Origin: Comamonadaceae bacterium
Lineage (GTDB): Bacteria; Pseudomonadota; Gammaproteobacteria; Burkholderiales; Burkholderiaceae_C
DNA length: 48,508 bases
Reading direction: 5' to 3'
Assembly (NCBI GenBank): GCA_947373605.1
Contig: CANBYM010000008.1
Location: 1 to 48,508, forward strand
Shown: positions 1 through 8,244 of the stretch, one piece after another
Layout of the letters: each line of letters starts with the position of its first letter
Position numbering within the stretch: position 1 is the stretch's first letter
Notes under the pieces: generated by a model
Told to the model about the DNA's origin: nothing
Databases searched by the model: none
What the model saw: only the letters and a program-made list of their open reading frames with translations
Position numbers and translations under genes: made by a program

Positions 1-1
1 G

Positions 2-88
2 CTCAAGCTGGAAATATTGAATCACTGTATTGTCCCGCAGCAAGGGAAAAATCCCAGTGAAATTGACGAAGAACCAAAAATTCAATAG
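2..88 (+). CDS. C-terminal end of an unidentified protein (5' end outside window)
   Basis: Frame 2 is open from the window edge to a TAG at 86-88 and would give the last 28 residues of a hydrophilic protein ending in EEPKIQ. It is too short to assign to a family. The reading as a coding tail rests only on the open frame and plausible composition, so it is tentative. Confidence 0.35.
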   Translation, partial: LKLEILNHCIVPQQGKNPSEIDEEPKIQ

Positions 89-700
89 TGGCGACAAAAA
101 TGAAAATCAAAAACCTTGTGCCTGGCATCACCGTGCCCGCATTCAGAGCAGGTTTACAGATCTAATAATTGTCCGCTGAGTTCGGCCGCTCGATGGACCT
201 GGGCATTGGAGGAATTGCGCAATGGTTTGGTGCGGTACACGGCCGCTTCGCTAATTGCAGTTAGCGGCTTTACCGGCAAGTTCGCCCGAAGTGTGCCAGC
301 GAGTCCGCGTTCATATTTACCCCAGCTCGTATAAACCCCGACCTCGCAAAATTTATATGAACAATACCAACCAGCCATAGTGCTGGCCTCTATTGGAAGC
401 GCAACCGGTTTTGTGATCGTGCCCATGCTGCGCAAATTTACGGAAGTCTCCATGCTAGGAATCGTTGTCACATCTTGAATGGTGATTGCCTCGGTGGGAT
501 CCAGCGGCGTGAATAGCGCCGTAATTTTCGAAACGGCAATTCCCCGGGGACCGGCTGCAACCTTTAGCGCAACCACCATAGTTGGCATGCCCGTTGGCCG
601 CAGGCTCAATAAGAAATATTTCCCAACCATGTCCAGGTGGTTTTCGCAGCAGTCCTGACATTGGTGGTACCGGGAATGCTGTTGAGTGCAACGTCAGCAC
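89..700. other. Gene-poor, probably decayed stretch
   Basis: No convincing gene is visible. A 21-codon ORF starts at 100 and ends at 165. A 158-codon frame lies on the minus strand at 154-630, but it has no recognisable motif or clear ribosome binding site. The stretch lies just upstream of a rhodanese-like fragment and may be the remains of older genes. Confidence 0.4.
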
Positions 701-709
701 GCTTGCAGA

Positions 710-850
710 CTTTGTTGCAGCAATGCATACAAGCGTAAAGCACTTTCTGTTGAACCCTTGCGTGCGATGGGTTACACAGATGCAAAATTTATTGACGGTG
801 GATCAATGCGGGGGATCAAAGGTTTACCGGGCCATTCACTGATCGATCTT
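710..850 (+). pseudogene. Rhodanese-like domain remnant
   Basis: The frame that later becomes trxC reads here like the C-terminal half of a single-domain rhodanese. A Cys-containing loop (CSNAYKR) stands where the active-site loop CxxGxRS would be. It is followed by EPLRAMGYTDAKFIDGG and a GLP motif, which match the usual 'L..MGY..V..LDGG....GLP' ending. The N-terminal half and the conserved Trp after the DGG are missing, and no start codon or ribosome binding site serves it. I read it as a decayed gene fused by chance in frame to the trxC upstream region. It could instead be a diverged N-terminal extension of the thioredoxin. Confidence 0.4.
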
Positions 851-937
851 GAGATTGGTGTATCCGGTCCCATCTGCAGGACATTCCCATGTTTGCGCGT
901 GGGCGGCCTACACACCAATTCCAATCCGAAAGTTCCT

Positions 938-1378
938 ATGGCAAGTCGACTACACGCAGTTTGTGCTGCATGCAACGCCGTTAACCGCATACCGGCCCAA
1001 CGGGATGGGAAGGAAATCAATTGTGGCAAATGTCATCAGCCCTTGTTTGGAGCGGCACCGCCTTCTCTGAAGCAAGCCGCATTTATCGCGCAAGTCACCA
1101 AGAGTGATGTGCCGGTAGTGGCCGACTTTTGGGCACCTTGGTGTGGTCCATGCAAGGCGATGTCTCCTGCCTTTGCCCAGGCCAGTGCGCACATGGGTTC
1201 GCGTGCACGATTTATCAAAGTGAATACTGACGAAGAGCAAGCTCTGGGTGCACAATATGGCATTCGCAGCATTCCGACGCTCGCCATATTCCAATCCGGA
1301 AAAGAAATTGCCCGCATTGCAGGCGCGCTGCCTGCCGCTGCACTTGAACAATGGGTCAATAGCCACATCGGGCCTTGA
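938..1378 (+). CDS. trxC: Thioredoxin 2 (TrxC), zinc-binding
   Basis: This 146-residue protein has the TrxC layout. Two CxxC pairs near the N-terminus (C9/C12 and C29/C32) form the zinc site typical of thioredoxin 2. A thioredoxin fold follows with the redox motif WCGPC (C69, C72) and the cis-Pro loop in IRSIPTLAIF. Proteins of this family reduce disulfides in the cytoplasm and are often induced by oxidative stress. The frame stays open upstream to 686, but that part is a rhodanese-like remnant. ATG 938 gives the normal TrxC length and places the zinc motif at the expected distance. No strong Shine-Dalgarno precedes ATG 938, so the exact start is less sure than the identity. Confidence 0.93.
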   Translation: MASRLHAVCAACNAVNRIPAQRDGKEINCGKCHQPLFGAAPPSLKQAAFIAQVTKSDVPVVADFWAPWCGPCKAMSPAFAQASAHMGSRARFIKVNTDEEQALGAQYGIRSIPTLAIFQSGKEIARIAGALPAAALEQWVNSHIGP

Positions 1379-1379
1379 G

Positions 1380-1934
1380 TTAGAAGCTGCTTTGGCCCAT
1401 CTTTGCATCATTCTCATGGTCTGATAACTGCGCGTCAAACCATTGGTGTAGTGCTGACGCTAACTGCTTATCTGTAGTCCGGTAGATTAATTCGGCACCC
1501 TCATTGATGTCCCGGTATTCAATTGAGATCTGGCCTGGCTTTGCGTCTTTGAGTTCAGCCAGACCCGGCATGGCCTGACCATGGATGTGGACAGGTCCGG
1601 AAAAATCACCATTGAGAAATTGGGTCTTAATTTCTTGCAGGTGCTGGCGGATCAGTTTGAGTTGTGTGTCGTCGGCCGCTTTCTTAGTTACCACTTGTTG
1701 AACACCATCAGTGTCATTCTTGGTGAAAATATGCGTGGTAGCGGCGACGTTAAATGGCATTACCTCCATACCGCGTTTCGACACTTCGGCTTGCCACTGC
1801 GCTTGGGCCATCATTTTAATGTGGGCTGCGTGATCCATATTTTAATGCTCGATTACTTGCCCATCCATTGGTTGACCGTTCGCTATGCAAGCCAAAGTCA
1901 CCAAAGACATTGCGATGAATTTCAGATTTTTCAA
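1380..1934 (-). pseudogene. Small exported protein interrupted by an in-frame TAA after its signal peptide
   Basis: The mature part (ATG 1838 to stop 1380, 152 residues) is a conserved Burkholderiales-type exported protein of unknown function. As I recall, relatives are sometimes labelled aspartate carbamoyltransferase, a label nothing in the sequence supports. Upstream in the same frame, a TTG at 1934 preceded by GGGAG begins a clear signal peptide (LKNLKFIAMSLVTLACIANG). A short linker follows and then a TAA two codons before ATG 1838. As written, the signal peptide is separated from the mature domain. If the internal ATG is used, the product would stay in the cytoplasm. The alternatives are a recent nonsense mutation, a sequencing error, or stop-codon readthrough. 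The gene is convergent with trxC, with one base between the stop codons. Confidence 0.6.
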
Positions 1935-2115
1935 ACTTTTCTCCCAGTGCACTTGTTGGCGGTTAGCCTGCAATCAACTGATCAGCCTTCAGGATGTCTC
2001 ACCTGATACAGCGACGATCCAATTCGATACTCCAGGTTATCACTGTCGCGAATGCCGCAACTGCGGCAATCCGGTGTTCCGCGCCAAGCGGATTCTGTTT
2101 TGATGGGTGTCATGG

Positions 2116-2751
2116 CTAATCTTTGTGCGCCACCATGCCAATTAAGGCTGAAAGGCCGTGGTGCCTGCTTCCTTCCTGCATGACCTCTTCGTACTCCGTT
2201 AATTCACTGAGACGCAAATGCGCGAATGCAGTTCGTAACATTTCAGGGGTGTACAGGTGCGAAACTTCGGGAGGTCCGCCGGTGCGGTAGTTCAGTTGCT
2301 TCGGGGTATAGCCTTGAAGTAAGACTACGCCGCCGGGTTTGAGGGAATTGATGATGTTGTTAAACAGTCGCGCACGCATGGCCGGGTCAGCGAACTGAAT
2401 AAAAATCGCAACTACCGCGTCATAGGAGTCTTCATTCCAAGCAAAGCTATCGCAATCTGCAATGGCGTAGCTGACGGTCACATTTTTCTCGGCTGCCAAG
2501 CGGCGCGCCTTTTCGACGCCGGTATTAGAGACATCGAAGGCATCTATTTCCAGCCCGCGAGACGCCAACCAGACGCTATTGCGGCCTTCGCCATCTGCAA
2601 CACAAAGCACGCGGCCGCTGTCGGGTAAAACGCTGCTGTGTTGATGTAGCCAACGATTGGGTTCCTTGCCAAATATGTATTCGTCGGAGTTGTACCTGCT
2701 GTCCCATGTACGGGCTGCATCGGCGAAAGTAACATTATTTTTAATTGTCAT
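2116..2751 (-). CDS. Class I SAM-dependent methyltransferase (TehB-like)
   Basis: This is a 211-residue Rossmann-type methyltransferase. The SAM-binding loop is VLCVADGEGRNSVWLA (about residues 48-63), followed by an acidic strand end (IDAFDVS), an AIADCDSF motif and the post-motif LKPGGVVLLQGY. The N-terminal WDSRYNSDEYIFGKEPN segment is typical of the TehB/thiopurine-methyltransferase-like group of small cytoplasmic enzymes. The substrate cannot be inferred. The IS4 element begins about 50 bp upstream of the start codon (its target duplication ends 50 bp away), so the native promoter has probably been displaced. No clear Shine-Dalgarno lies before ATG 2751. Confidence 0.85.
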   Translation of the reverse strand: MTIKNNVTFADAARTWDSRYNSDEYIFGKEPNRWLHQHSSVLPDSGRVLCVADGEGRNSVWLASRGLEIDAFDVSNTGVEKARRLAAEKNVTVSYAIADCDSFAWNEDSYDAVVAIFIQFADPAMRARLFNNIINSLKPGGVVLLQGYTPKQLNYRTGGPPEVSHLYTPEMLRTAFAHLRLSELTEYEEVMQEGSRHHGLSALIGMVAHKD

Positions 2752-2792
2752 GAGTGCTAACTGAATGTGTGTCTGTGGTTGAGAAAATGTAT

Positions 2793-2801
2793 GGCGAGCA
2801 A
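2793..2801 (+). repeat. Left 9-bp target-site duplication of the IS4 element
   Basis: GGCGAGCAA lies directly before the left inverted repeat and is repeated at 4127-4135. A 9-bp duplication fits IS4-family insertion and marks the exact element borders. Confidence 0.85.
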
Positions 2802-4126
2802 CAGTAGTGTCCCGTTAAAAAGTGAACAAATTCAACTGGTTAGAGCTGAGTGGTGTTGCTGGGATTACGGCATCGGGCTGCAAGGCGCATGAAATCTGGG
2901 TTTTCTCGAAAACCGACACCGAAAGAATCTGTAGCAATGTGTAGAGCGAGGCATCCAAGTGAAGCTCCTTCTTGACGATGGCAATGAGCACATAGGTGGA
3001 CACGGCGCACCAGATTTGCGTCTTGACTGCGTTCTCGCTGGTGCCCAGAAAACGCTTCATGCGCAAGTGCTGCTTGATCCACTTGAAGAACAATTCCACC
3101 TGCCAGCGATTCTTGTAAAGGGCGGCAATGGTCAAGGGCGGCAGGGTTGTGTTGTTGGTCAGAAATACCAGCGTCTTGCCCGATTCCGGATCCTTGAAGC
3201 GGATGCGGCGCAAGAGTTCGGGATAGTCTTTGGAGATGTAGAAGCCGTTGAGCGCAATGCTCTGATCGCAGATCACCCCAGTGTCCCGATCGGTCGCTGC
3301 CGAATAAACGCGCCGCGCATCCATGCCGCGCTTGGCGCGAGTGACAAAGAAGGCTCCGGCCTGATGCATCTTGTTCAGCCGAGCTAAATCCAGATAACCC
3401 CGATCCATCACGTAAAAGGCACCAGCTTCGACCGGCAGGATGTCCAGCACATTGACCTCGTGCATCTTGCCGTCGCTGATGTGAATGAAGGCGGGAATCG
3501 AGCCACGCAGGTCCAGCAACGTATGCATCTTCACTGCAGCCTTGGCGGTGCGAAACGGTGCCCAATCGAACAGACTCAGGCACAGGTCGATCGTGGTTGC
3601 GTCCAGCGCGTAGACGGTGGCATCCAGATCGATATTCAGCGCGTCTTTGGCATAGAGGCTTCTGGCACGCTGAATCAAGCGCATGGCCAGTTCGTGAAAG
3701 ATGCGCCAGTCCCGAAGGTTCAGTGCATCGGACAGCGTAGAACGCGCTGGCACACCCTTCATCCCCATGTGATACAACTTGGCCTGGTTGGCAGTCAGAC
3801 AAACCTGGATGTCGCGCAGAGATTCGCGCCAGGTCAGTTGTGCAAAAGCCATTACGCGAAACAAATCGGCGCAACTCAGGGTGCGCACACCGGCATCGCC
3901 GCCATGGCGATCGATGATACGACCAAACGTCTTCCATGGCACGTACTCCATGACCTGCGCAAACAGCGTCTTGCCCACGTTCATACGTCACCCCAGGCAG
4001 TTCAAACCCGAGAGCATCGCAAATGTGCAAATTGAAATTCAAATCGTGGATACCCATGAATCTCTTGAAACCCGCGTCGTCATTGGCTTGCAAGCCTTTG
4101 GCCATCATTTAAACCGGACACTACTG
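2802..4126 (-). mobile_element. IS4-family insertion sequence, complete, 1325 bp
   Basis: The left end begins CAGTAGTGTCCCGTT and the right end reads, on the complement, CAGTAGTGTCCGGTT. These are near-perfect terminal inverted repeats continuing into A/T-rich bases. Both ends are flanked by the 9-bp duplication GGCGAGCAA. The element carries one full-length transposase gene on the minus strand whose stop lies 13 bp from the left end. Intact repeats, duplication and reading frame suggest recent and possibly still active transposition. It sits upstream of the methyltransferase gene, in the same orientation. Confidence 0.92.
2815..3984 (-). CDS. IS4-family transposase
   Basis: This is a 389-residue DDE transposase. 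The N-terminal region (about 1-75) resembles the DUF4372 domain found in this IS4 subgroup. The catalytic core includes a first Asp in YALDATTIDL and a second in VMDRGYLDL. The C-terminal YKNRWQVELFFKWIK segment is an exact Y-(2)-R-(3)-E-(6)-K signature, which defines the IS4 family and supplies the catalytic Glu. The length is normal and the frame uninterrupted. An overlapping 422-codon frame on the same strand (2840-4108) is a shadow. Confidence 0.95.
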   Translation of the reverse strand: MNVGKTLFAQVMEYVPWKTFGRIIDRHGGDAGVRTLSCADLFRVMAFAQLTWRESLRDIQVCLTANQAKLYHMGMKGVPARSTLSDALNLRDWRIFHELAMRLIQRARSLYAKDALNIDLDATVYALDATTIDLCLSLFDWAPFRTAKAAVKMHTLLDLRGSIPAFIHISDGKMHEVNVLDILPVEAGAFYVMDRGYLDLARLNKMHQAGAFFVTRAKRGMDARRVYSAATDRDTGVICDQSIALNGFYISKDYPELLRRIRFKDPESGKTLVFLTNNTTLPPLTIAALYKNRWQVELFFKWIKQHLRMKRFLGTSENAVKTQIWCAVSTYVLIAIVKKELHLDASLYTLLQILSVSVFEKTQISCALQPDAVIPATPLSSNQLNLFTF

Positions 4127-4135
4127 GGCGAGCAA
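4127..4135 (+). repeat. Right 9-bp target-site duplication of the IS4 element
   Basis: GGCGAGCAA directly follows the right inverted repeat and matches 2793-2801 exactly. Confidence 0.85.
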
Positions 4136-4386
4136 TTATCCTTATTGGAATTCAGCTTCTTTACCAATGTTGAATCTGACTTGATATTTCGCATGACCAA
4201 TAGACTAATTTGGAATAGCCTCGGCATCATAAAGATTATTCATTTATTCAGCGTGTAAAAGTCACATATGAAATCCAATGCTGGGCATAAATATCTGTTC
4301 CATAGATAAACAGGCAACCGGTTGAAAAGACTTTAGGGATGGTCTGCATAAGTCAGACTTCTGATCCGCATAGACTTTAATTGCCT

Positions 4387-5140
4387 ATGAAACAAAAAAA
4401 TGCTTTGCAACCACTGGCTTCGAGTTAAAAACCTAGAGGACGCGTAAGCGGGAATTTCTGGATGAGATGAATCTGGTTGTGCCGTGGACAGAGCTGGTTG
4501 CTCTAATTGAACCGCACGCGCCCAGTGGCAAGACGGGACGCCCGCCCTTTGCAGTAGCCACAATGTTGCGCATCCACTTTCTGCTGCAGTGGTTTGCCCT
4601 GTCTGACCCGGCCATGGAAGAGGCACTGCACGATATTCCGCTGTACTGCGAGTTCGCCCACCTGGACCCCGGCATGGGTCGATTGCCTGACGAGAGCACG
4701 ATCCTGAGGTTTCGTCATCTGCTTGAAGAGAACAACCTCAGCATGCAACTCTTGGCCACCATCAACGCCACCCTGGCTACCAAGGGCCTCATGCTCAAGA
4801 CCGGCACAGTCGTTGATGCCACGCTGATTGCTGCACCCAACTCCACCAAGAACAGCACGGTGCAACGCGATCCAGAGATGCACCAGACAAAGAAGGGAAA
4901 CCTGTGGCACATTGGAATGAAGGCCCATATCGGGGTTGATGCCGATTCGGGACTGGTACACACACGGTCATTGGGACTGCGGCCAACATCCATGATGTCA
5001 CCCAAGGCTACCGCCTGCTGCACGGGCAAGAGCGTGAAGTCTATGCCGACGCAGGCTACCAGGGAGTCCACAAACGCCCCGAGGCTACAGGCGTCGCGTG
5101 GAATGTAGCCCTGCGCCCAAGCCAGCGTAAGGCGGGTGTA
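4387..5140 (+). pseudogene. Broken IS5-family transposase
   Basis: The residues resemble IS5-group transposases: RKREFLDEMNLVVPW near the start, a GRPPF linker, LPDESTILRFRHLLEENN, the first catalytic Asp in TVVDATLIAAP, and the conserved QRDPEMHQTKKGN and MKAHIGVDADSG. The gene carries several lesions. There is a shift in the A-run just after ATG 4387, an in-frame TAG near 4438, and a frameshift near 4960, after which the homology (AANIHDVTQGYRLLHG, VYADAGYQG) continues in another frame. The C-terminal ~130 residues with the catalytic Glu are missing after about 5140. A possible left terminal repeat (AGGGATGGTCTGCATAAGTC) lies near 4335. No right end is visible, so the element is dead. Confidence 0.85.
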
Positions 5141-5263
5141 TATGGTTGCTCAATTCGTAGCTAGCTATGTGTTGACCGCGTTCACGAGGGATTTGCGCGC
5201 AACGGAGTAGGGCGAATTTATAGGCTCAGGTTATGCGTTTGAAGTTCGACTACACTTCGCTTG

Positions 5264-5355
5264 CTTGTCGGGGCGCCGTTGACATAAGTCGAGGCTGAGA
5301 CCACTTCGGTGGAACCCGCTGAACTTGATCGGGGTTATTCCCGCGTAGGGAACAA
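5264..5355 (+). promoter_or_regulatory. TPP riboswitch (THI element)
   Basis: The conserved parts appear in order: GTCGGGGCGCC for the P1/P2 side, GGCTGAGA at 5293-5300, a variable P3 hairpin CCACTTCGGTGG, ACCCGCTGAACTTGATC at 5314-5330, and GCGTAGGGAACA at 5343-5354. The element binds thiamine pyrophosphate and represses the thiamine genes behind it. It sits 86 bases before the thiO start. The GGAGA before thiO lies between AGGCT (5414-5418) and AGCCT (5437-5441), which could pair and mask the ribosome binding site. That masking mechanism is inference. Confidence 0.96.
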
Positions 5356-5440
5356 CGCAAAAAGCACCGGTCCATGCTCGACCCACCGAGCAGCAGTCTC
5401 CGGCAGCCCAGGCAGGCTTTACCGTAATGCGGAGACAGCC

Positions 5441-6553
5441 TTGACAAAAACCTTTTCAGCCTTGCATGTAGGTATTGCCGGTGCGGGCTTGGCTGGGCGC
5501 ATGCTCGCATGGCGCCTGCTTCGTGCGGGGTGCCGTGTCACCTTGCTCGATAAACAGTCACGTGAGGCGCACAACACGGCTTCAATCGTTGCGGCTGCCA
5601 TGCTCTCACCCCTGGCCGAACTGGCGGTTTCCGATAGGGTGGTCTTCGATCTGGGACAACGCTCAATGGTCTTATGGCCACAATGGATAGACGAGCTCCA
5701 TGCGGCTAATCCAACTTCACAGGCGCAGCCCGTCTATCACCGGCAACTGGGCTCGTTGGTTGTGGCACATGCACCTGACCAAAGCCATCTCGCACACTTC
5801 ACGCGCCTGCTTCGACACAAACTTCCGCAAGCCTATCAGCAACAGGTACAACACTTGGACGCTGCTGACCTGGCAGTGTTGGAGCCTGCACTGACCGGAA
5901 GATTTAACCAGGGACTGTATTTGCAGGGCGAGGGGCAACTGGCCAATGACCAATGGATGGATGCGTTGGCGCTTGAGCTTGATCGTCTGGGGGTCAAATG
6001 GCATACCGGCGTAACCGTGCAGACACTGGAGCCCGGACGCATATGCGGCAAGCGTACCGGGGGTGATAGCGCCGCAAGTGATATCAACATTGCTGTAGAT
6101 CTCGTGGTCGATGCACGCGGCGTGGGCAGCAAGCCGTTGCTTTCAGGATTGCGCGGTGTGCGCGGTGAGGTCTTGCGTGTGGAATGCCATGGCGTAGTGC
6201 TGCAGCGCCCCGTCCGCCTGATGCATCCCCGTTATCAGATCTATGTCGTGCCGCGCCCCGATAATCTTTTTGTGGTGGGGGCAACAGAACTGGAGTCCGA
6301 AGATACCGGTCCGGTTACCTTGCGCTCCGCGTTGGAGTTAGGCAGTGCTCTTTATAGCCTGCATCCGGCGTTTGGTGAGGCGCGTGTTTTAAGTCTTTCC
6401 AGTGCCCTGCGTCCGGCATTGGATAACGACCAGCCCGCCTGCGTGCAGCGGGACGGCACCTGGCACATCAATGGCCTTTACCGGCATGGTTACCTGTGTG
6501 CGCCCGCACTGGTCGAAACATTAACCCGAAAAATATTGGACGACACGAAATGA
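5441..6553 (+). CDS. thiO: Glycine oxidase ThiO (FAD-dependent)
   Basis: This is a 370-residue FAD-dependent amine oxidase of the DAO superfamily. It starts with the dinucleotide-binding motif GAGLAG (residues 14-19) followed by an acidic strand end (VTLLDK), and the C-terminal half has the substrate domain (VVDARG, YVVPRPDNLFVVGATE). ThiO oxidises glycine to the imine used for the thiazole ring of thiamine. An ATG-less open frame extends back to 5309 inside the riboswitch. TTG 5441 with GGAGA five bases before it is the best start and gives the usual ThiO length. Its stop overlaps the thiS start (ATGA). Position behind the TPP riboswitch and before thiS-thiG supports ThiO over other DAO enzymes. 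Confidence 0.92.
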   Translation: MTKTFSALHVGIAGAGLAGRMLAWRLLRAGCRVTLLDKQSREAHNTASIVAAAMLSPLAELAVSDRVVFDLGQRSMVLWPQWIDELHAANPTSQAQPVYHRQLGSLVVAHAPDQSHLAHFTRLLRHKLPQAYQQQVQHLDAADLAVLEPALTGRFNQGLYLQGEGQLANDQWMDALALELDRLGVKWHTGVTVQTLEPGRICGKRTGGDSAASDINIAVDLVVDARGVGSKPLLSGLRGVRGEVLRVECHGVVLQRPVRLMHPRYQIYVVPRPDNLFVVGATELESEDTGPVTLRSALELGSALYSLHPAFGEARVLSLSSALRPALDNDQPACVQRDGTWHINGLYRHGYLCAPALVETLTRKILDDTK

Positions 6554-6759
6554 ACCCCATTGAGATCCACATTAACGGTAAGCAGTACCAGACGAGTGCA
6601 ACGCATTTGCAGGAATTGCTGCTGGAGCGGGGGCTCTCGCTGAGTAGTGCTTTTGCCTGCGCCATTAACAACACATTCGTCCCGAGGCCGGAATGGCCAC
6701 AGCGCGCGCTGTCGACGGGCGACCGGGTGGACGTGATTGCACCTATAACCGGAGGCTAA
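6550..6759 (+). CDS. thiS: Sulfur carrier protein ThiS
   Basis: This is a 69-residue ubiquitin-like protein ending in the required Gly-Gly (APITGG). The fold signature is visible: a first beta strand IEIHING, a helix [10 protein letters not shown], and [13 protein letters not shown] at the end. The C-terminal Gly is adenylated and then thiocarboxylated, and it donates sulfur to the thiazole ring built by ThiG. The start ATG 6550 overlaps the thiO stop by four bases, which indicates translational coupling. The Gly-Gly codons also form the GGAGG ribosome binding site of thiG. Confidence 0.95.
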   Translation: MNPIEIHINGKQYQTSATHLQELLLERGLSLSSAFACAINNTFVPRPEWPQRALSTGDRVDVIAPITGG

Positions 6760-6760
6760 T

Positions 6761-7576
6761 TTGGATAAAACAGCAGACCAATTGGAATCGGGTGGAACCT
6801 GGCAAGTGGCCGGCACCACGCTTTACAGCCGTATGTTGCTGGGCACTGCGCACTATCCTTCACTGCAAGTGCTCAGTGATGCAGTGCGCTCCAGCGGTAC
6901 TGAAGTTGTCACGGTCGGGTTGCGACGCTTGCAGCCGGAGACCGGTGGCGGCAACCACTTCTGGCAGCGGGTCCAATCCCTGGGTTGTCATGTATTGCCC
7001 AACACGGCAGGATGCCATAGCGCGGAAGAGGCGATCACACTGGCCCAGATGGCCAGAGAGATATTTGGTACCAATTGGATTAAGCTGGAAGTCATTGGCG
7101 ATGACTACACCCTCCAGCCGGACCTTGTCGCCACACTAGATGCGGCGACCCGCTTAGCGCGTGATGGCTTCGCGGTGTTCGCGTACACCACGGACGATCT
7201 GGTGATGGCCCAGCGATTGCACGGTGCGGGTTGTGCCGCAGTCATGCCATGGGCTGCGCCTATCGGCACGGGACGCGGACCCATGAATCCTTATGCTCTG
7301 GAGACGATGCGGCGCAGGATACCGGATGCGGTCCTGGTAGTCGATGCCGGTTTGGGCTTGCCCTCGCATGCTGCTCAAGTCATGGAGTTTGGATTTGATG
7401 CGGTACTGTTGAACACTGCGGTCGCGAAAGCGGGTGATCCGGTGCGCATGGCCCACGCCTTTGCGCTGGCAGTGTCTGCGGGGCGAACAGCGTTTGAGAG
7501 CACCCCCATGCCCGAACGCACCGCGGCGCAGGCTTCCACACCCACGGTAGGCATGCCGTTCTGGCACGCGCAATGA
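6761..7576 (+). CDS. thiG: Thiazole synthase ThiG
   Basis: This is a 271-residue TIM-barrel enzyme that joins deoxyxylulose 5-phosphate, dehydroglycine and ThiS thiocarboxylate into the thiazole phosphate. Landmarks are [19 protein letters not shown], the Schiff-base Lys in [10 protein letters not shown] (K108), [12 protein letters not shown] and the phosphate-binding [13 protein letters not shown]. The start is TTG 6761, one base after the thiS stop, with GGAGG five bases before it inside thiS. The next gene overlaps or follows within 12 bases. The family assignment is secure. Confidence 0.95.
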   Translation: MDKTADQLESGGTWQVAGTTLYSRMLLGTAHYPSLQVLSDAVRSSGTEVVTVGLRRLQPETGGGNHFWQRVQSLGCHVLPNTAGCHSAEEAITLAQMAREIFGTNWIKLEVIGDDYTLQPDLVATLDAATRLARDGFAVFAYTTDDLVMAQRLHGAGCAAVMPWAAPIGTGRGPMNPYALETMRRRIPDAVLVVDAGLGLPSHAAQVMEFGFDAVLLNTAVAKAGDPVRMAHAFALAVSAGRTAFESTPMPERTAAQASTPTVGMPFWHAQ

Positions 7577-7587
7577 AGGATCTGTTG

Positions 7588-8244
7588 ATGAACGAACAAA
7601 ATTTCCGATCGCTAACCGGTGCACTCGGGTTCTACCCGGTGGTGCCCGATGCAGAGTGGGTGCGTCGGTTGTTGAGTTGGGGCGTGCGCACCATTCAACT
7701 GCGCTACAAGACGGTAGCTAATGATGGTGAAGCCATTGCGCAACAGGTCCGATATGCCGTGGCAGCAGGTCGCGCAGTTGCAGGTGCACAAGTTTTTATC
7801 AACGACCACTGGAAGCTGGCCATCGCTGAAGGGGCCTATGGCGTGCATCTGGGGCAGGAGGATTGGGCTGCACTGACTGATAGAGAGCGTGCGTTGCTAA
7901 AAGCTTCCGGCCTGCGCTTGGGCTTAAGCACCCATACGCCGCAGGAACTGGCACTCGCACAAACCGCCAACCCCTCTTACATTGCAATCGGACCGGTCTA
8001 TCCCACTACCCTCAAAGTCATGCCATACGATCCGGTGGGCCTCGATAATTTGCGGGTTTGGACCAAACAAGTCAGTCCTTGCCCCGTTGTAGCCATAGGA
8101 GGCATCTCTCTTGAGCGTTTACCCGCCGTTGTGGCTTGTGGTGTTAACGGGGTAGCGGTTGTCAGCGCCGTGACATCGAGCGCGGATCCGCAAAGTGCTG
8201 TTGCGACTGGTCTGAAGATGGCGTCGTTTCAGGGTGCAAATTAA
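7588..8244 (+). CDS. thiE: Thiamine-phosphate synthase ThiE
   Basis: This is a 218-residue TIM-barrel enzyme that couples HMP-pyrophosphate with thiazole phosphate to give thiamine phosphate. Motifs seen are IQLRYK (pyrophosphate binding), FINDHWKLA, YGVHLGQED, YIAIGPVYPTTLK and the phosphate loop VVAIGGIS. ATG 7588 is preferred because AAGGA lies seven bases before it. ATG 7573, which overlaps the thiG stop as ATGA, is an alternative that adds five residues. No thiD or thiC lies beside it, so the pyrimidine branch must be encoded elsewhere. Confidence 0.93.
   Translation: MNEQNFRSLTGALGFYPVVPDAEWVRRLLSWGVRTIQLRYKTVANDGEAIAQQVRYAVAAGRAVAGAQVFINDHWKLAIAEGAYGVHLGQEDWAALTDRERALLKASGLRLGLSTHTPQELALAQTANPSYIAIGPVYPTTLKVMPYDPVGLDNLRVWTKQVSPCPVVAIGGISLERLPAVVACGVNGVAVVSAVTSSADPQSAVATGLKMASFQGAN

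Noticed and set aside
154..630. 158-codon minus-strand frame as a real gene
   Set aside because: No motif, no clear ribosome binding site and competing short frames on both strands; kept only as part of a decayed region.
2840..4108. 422-codon frame overlapping the IS4 transposase
   Set aside because: The translation has no transposase signature, while the 389-codon frame carries the full Y-R-E-K motif.
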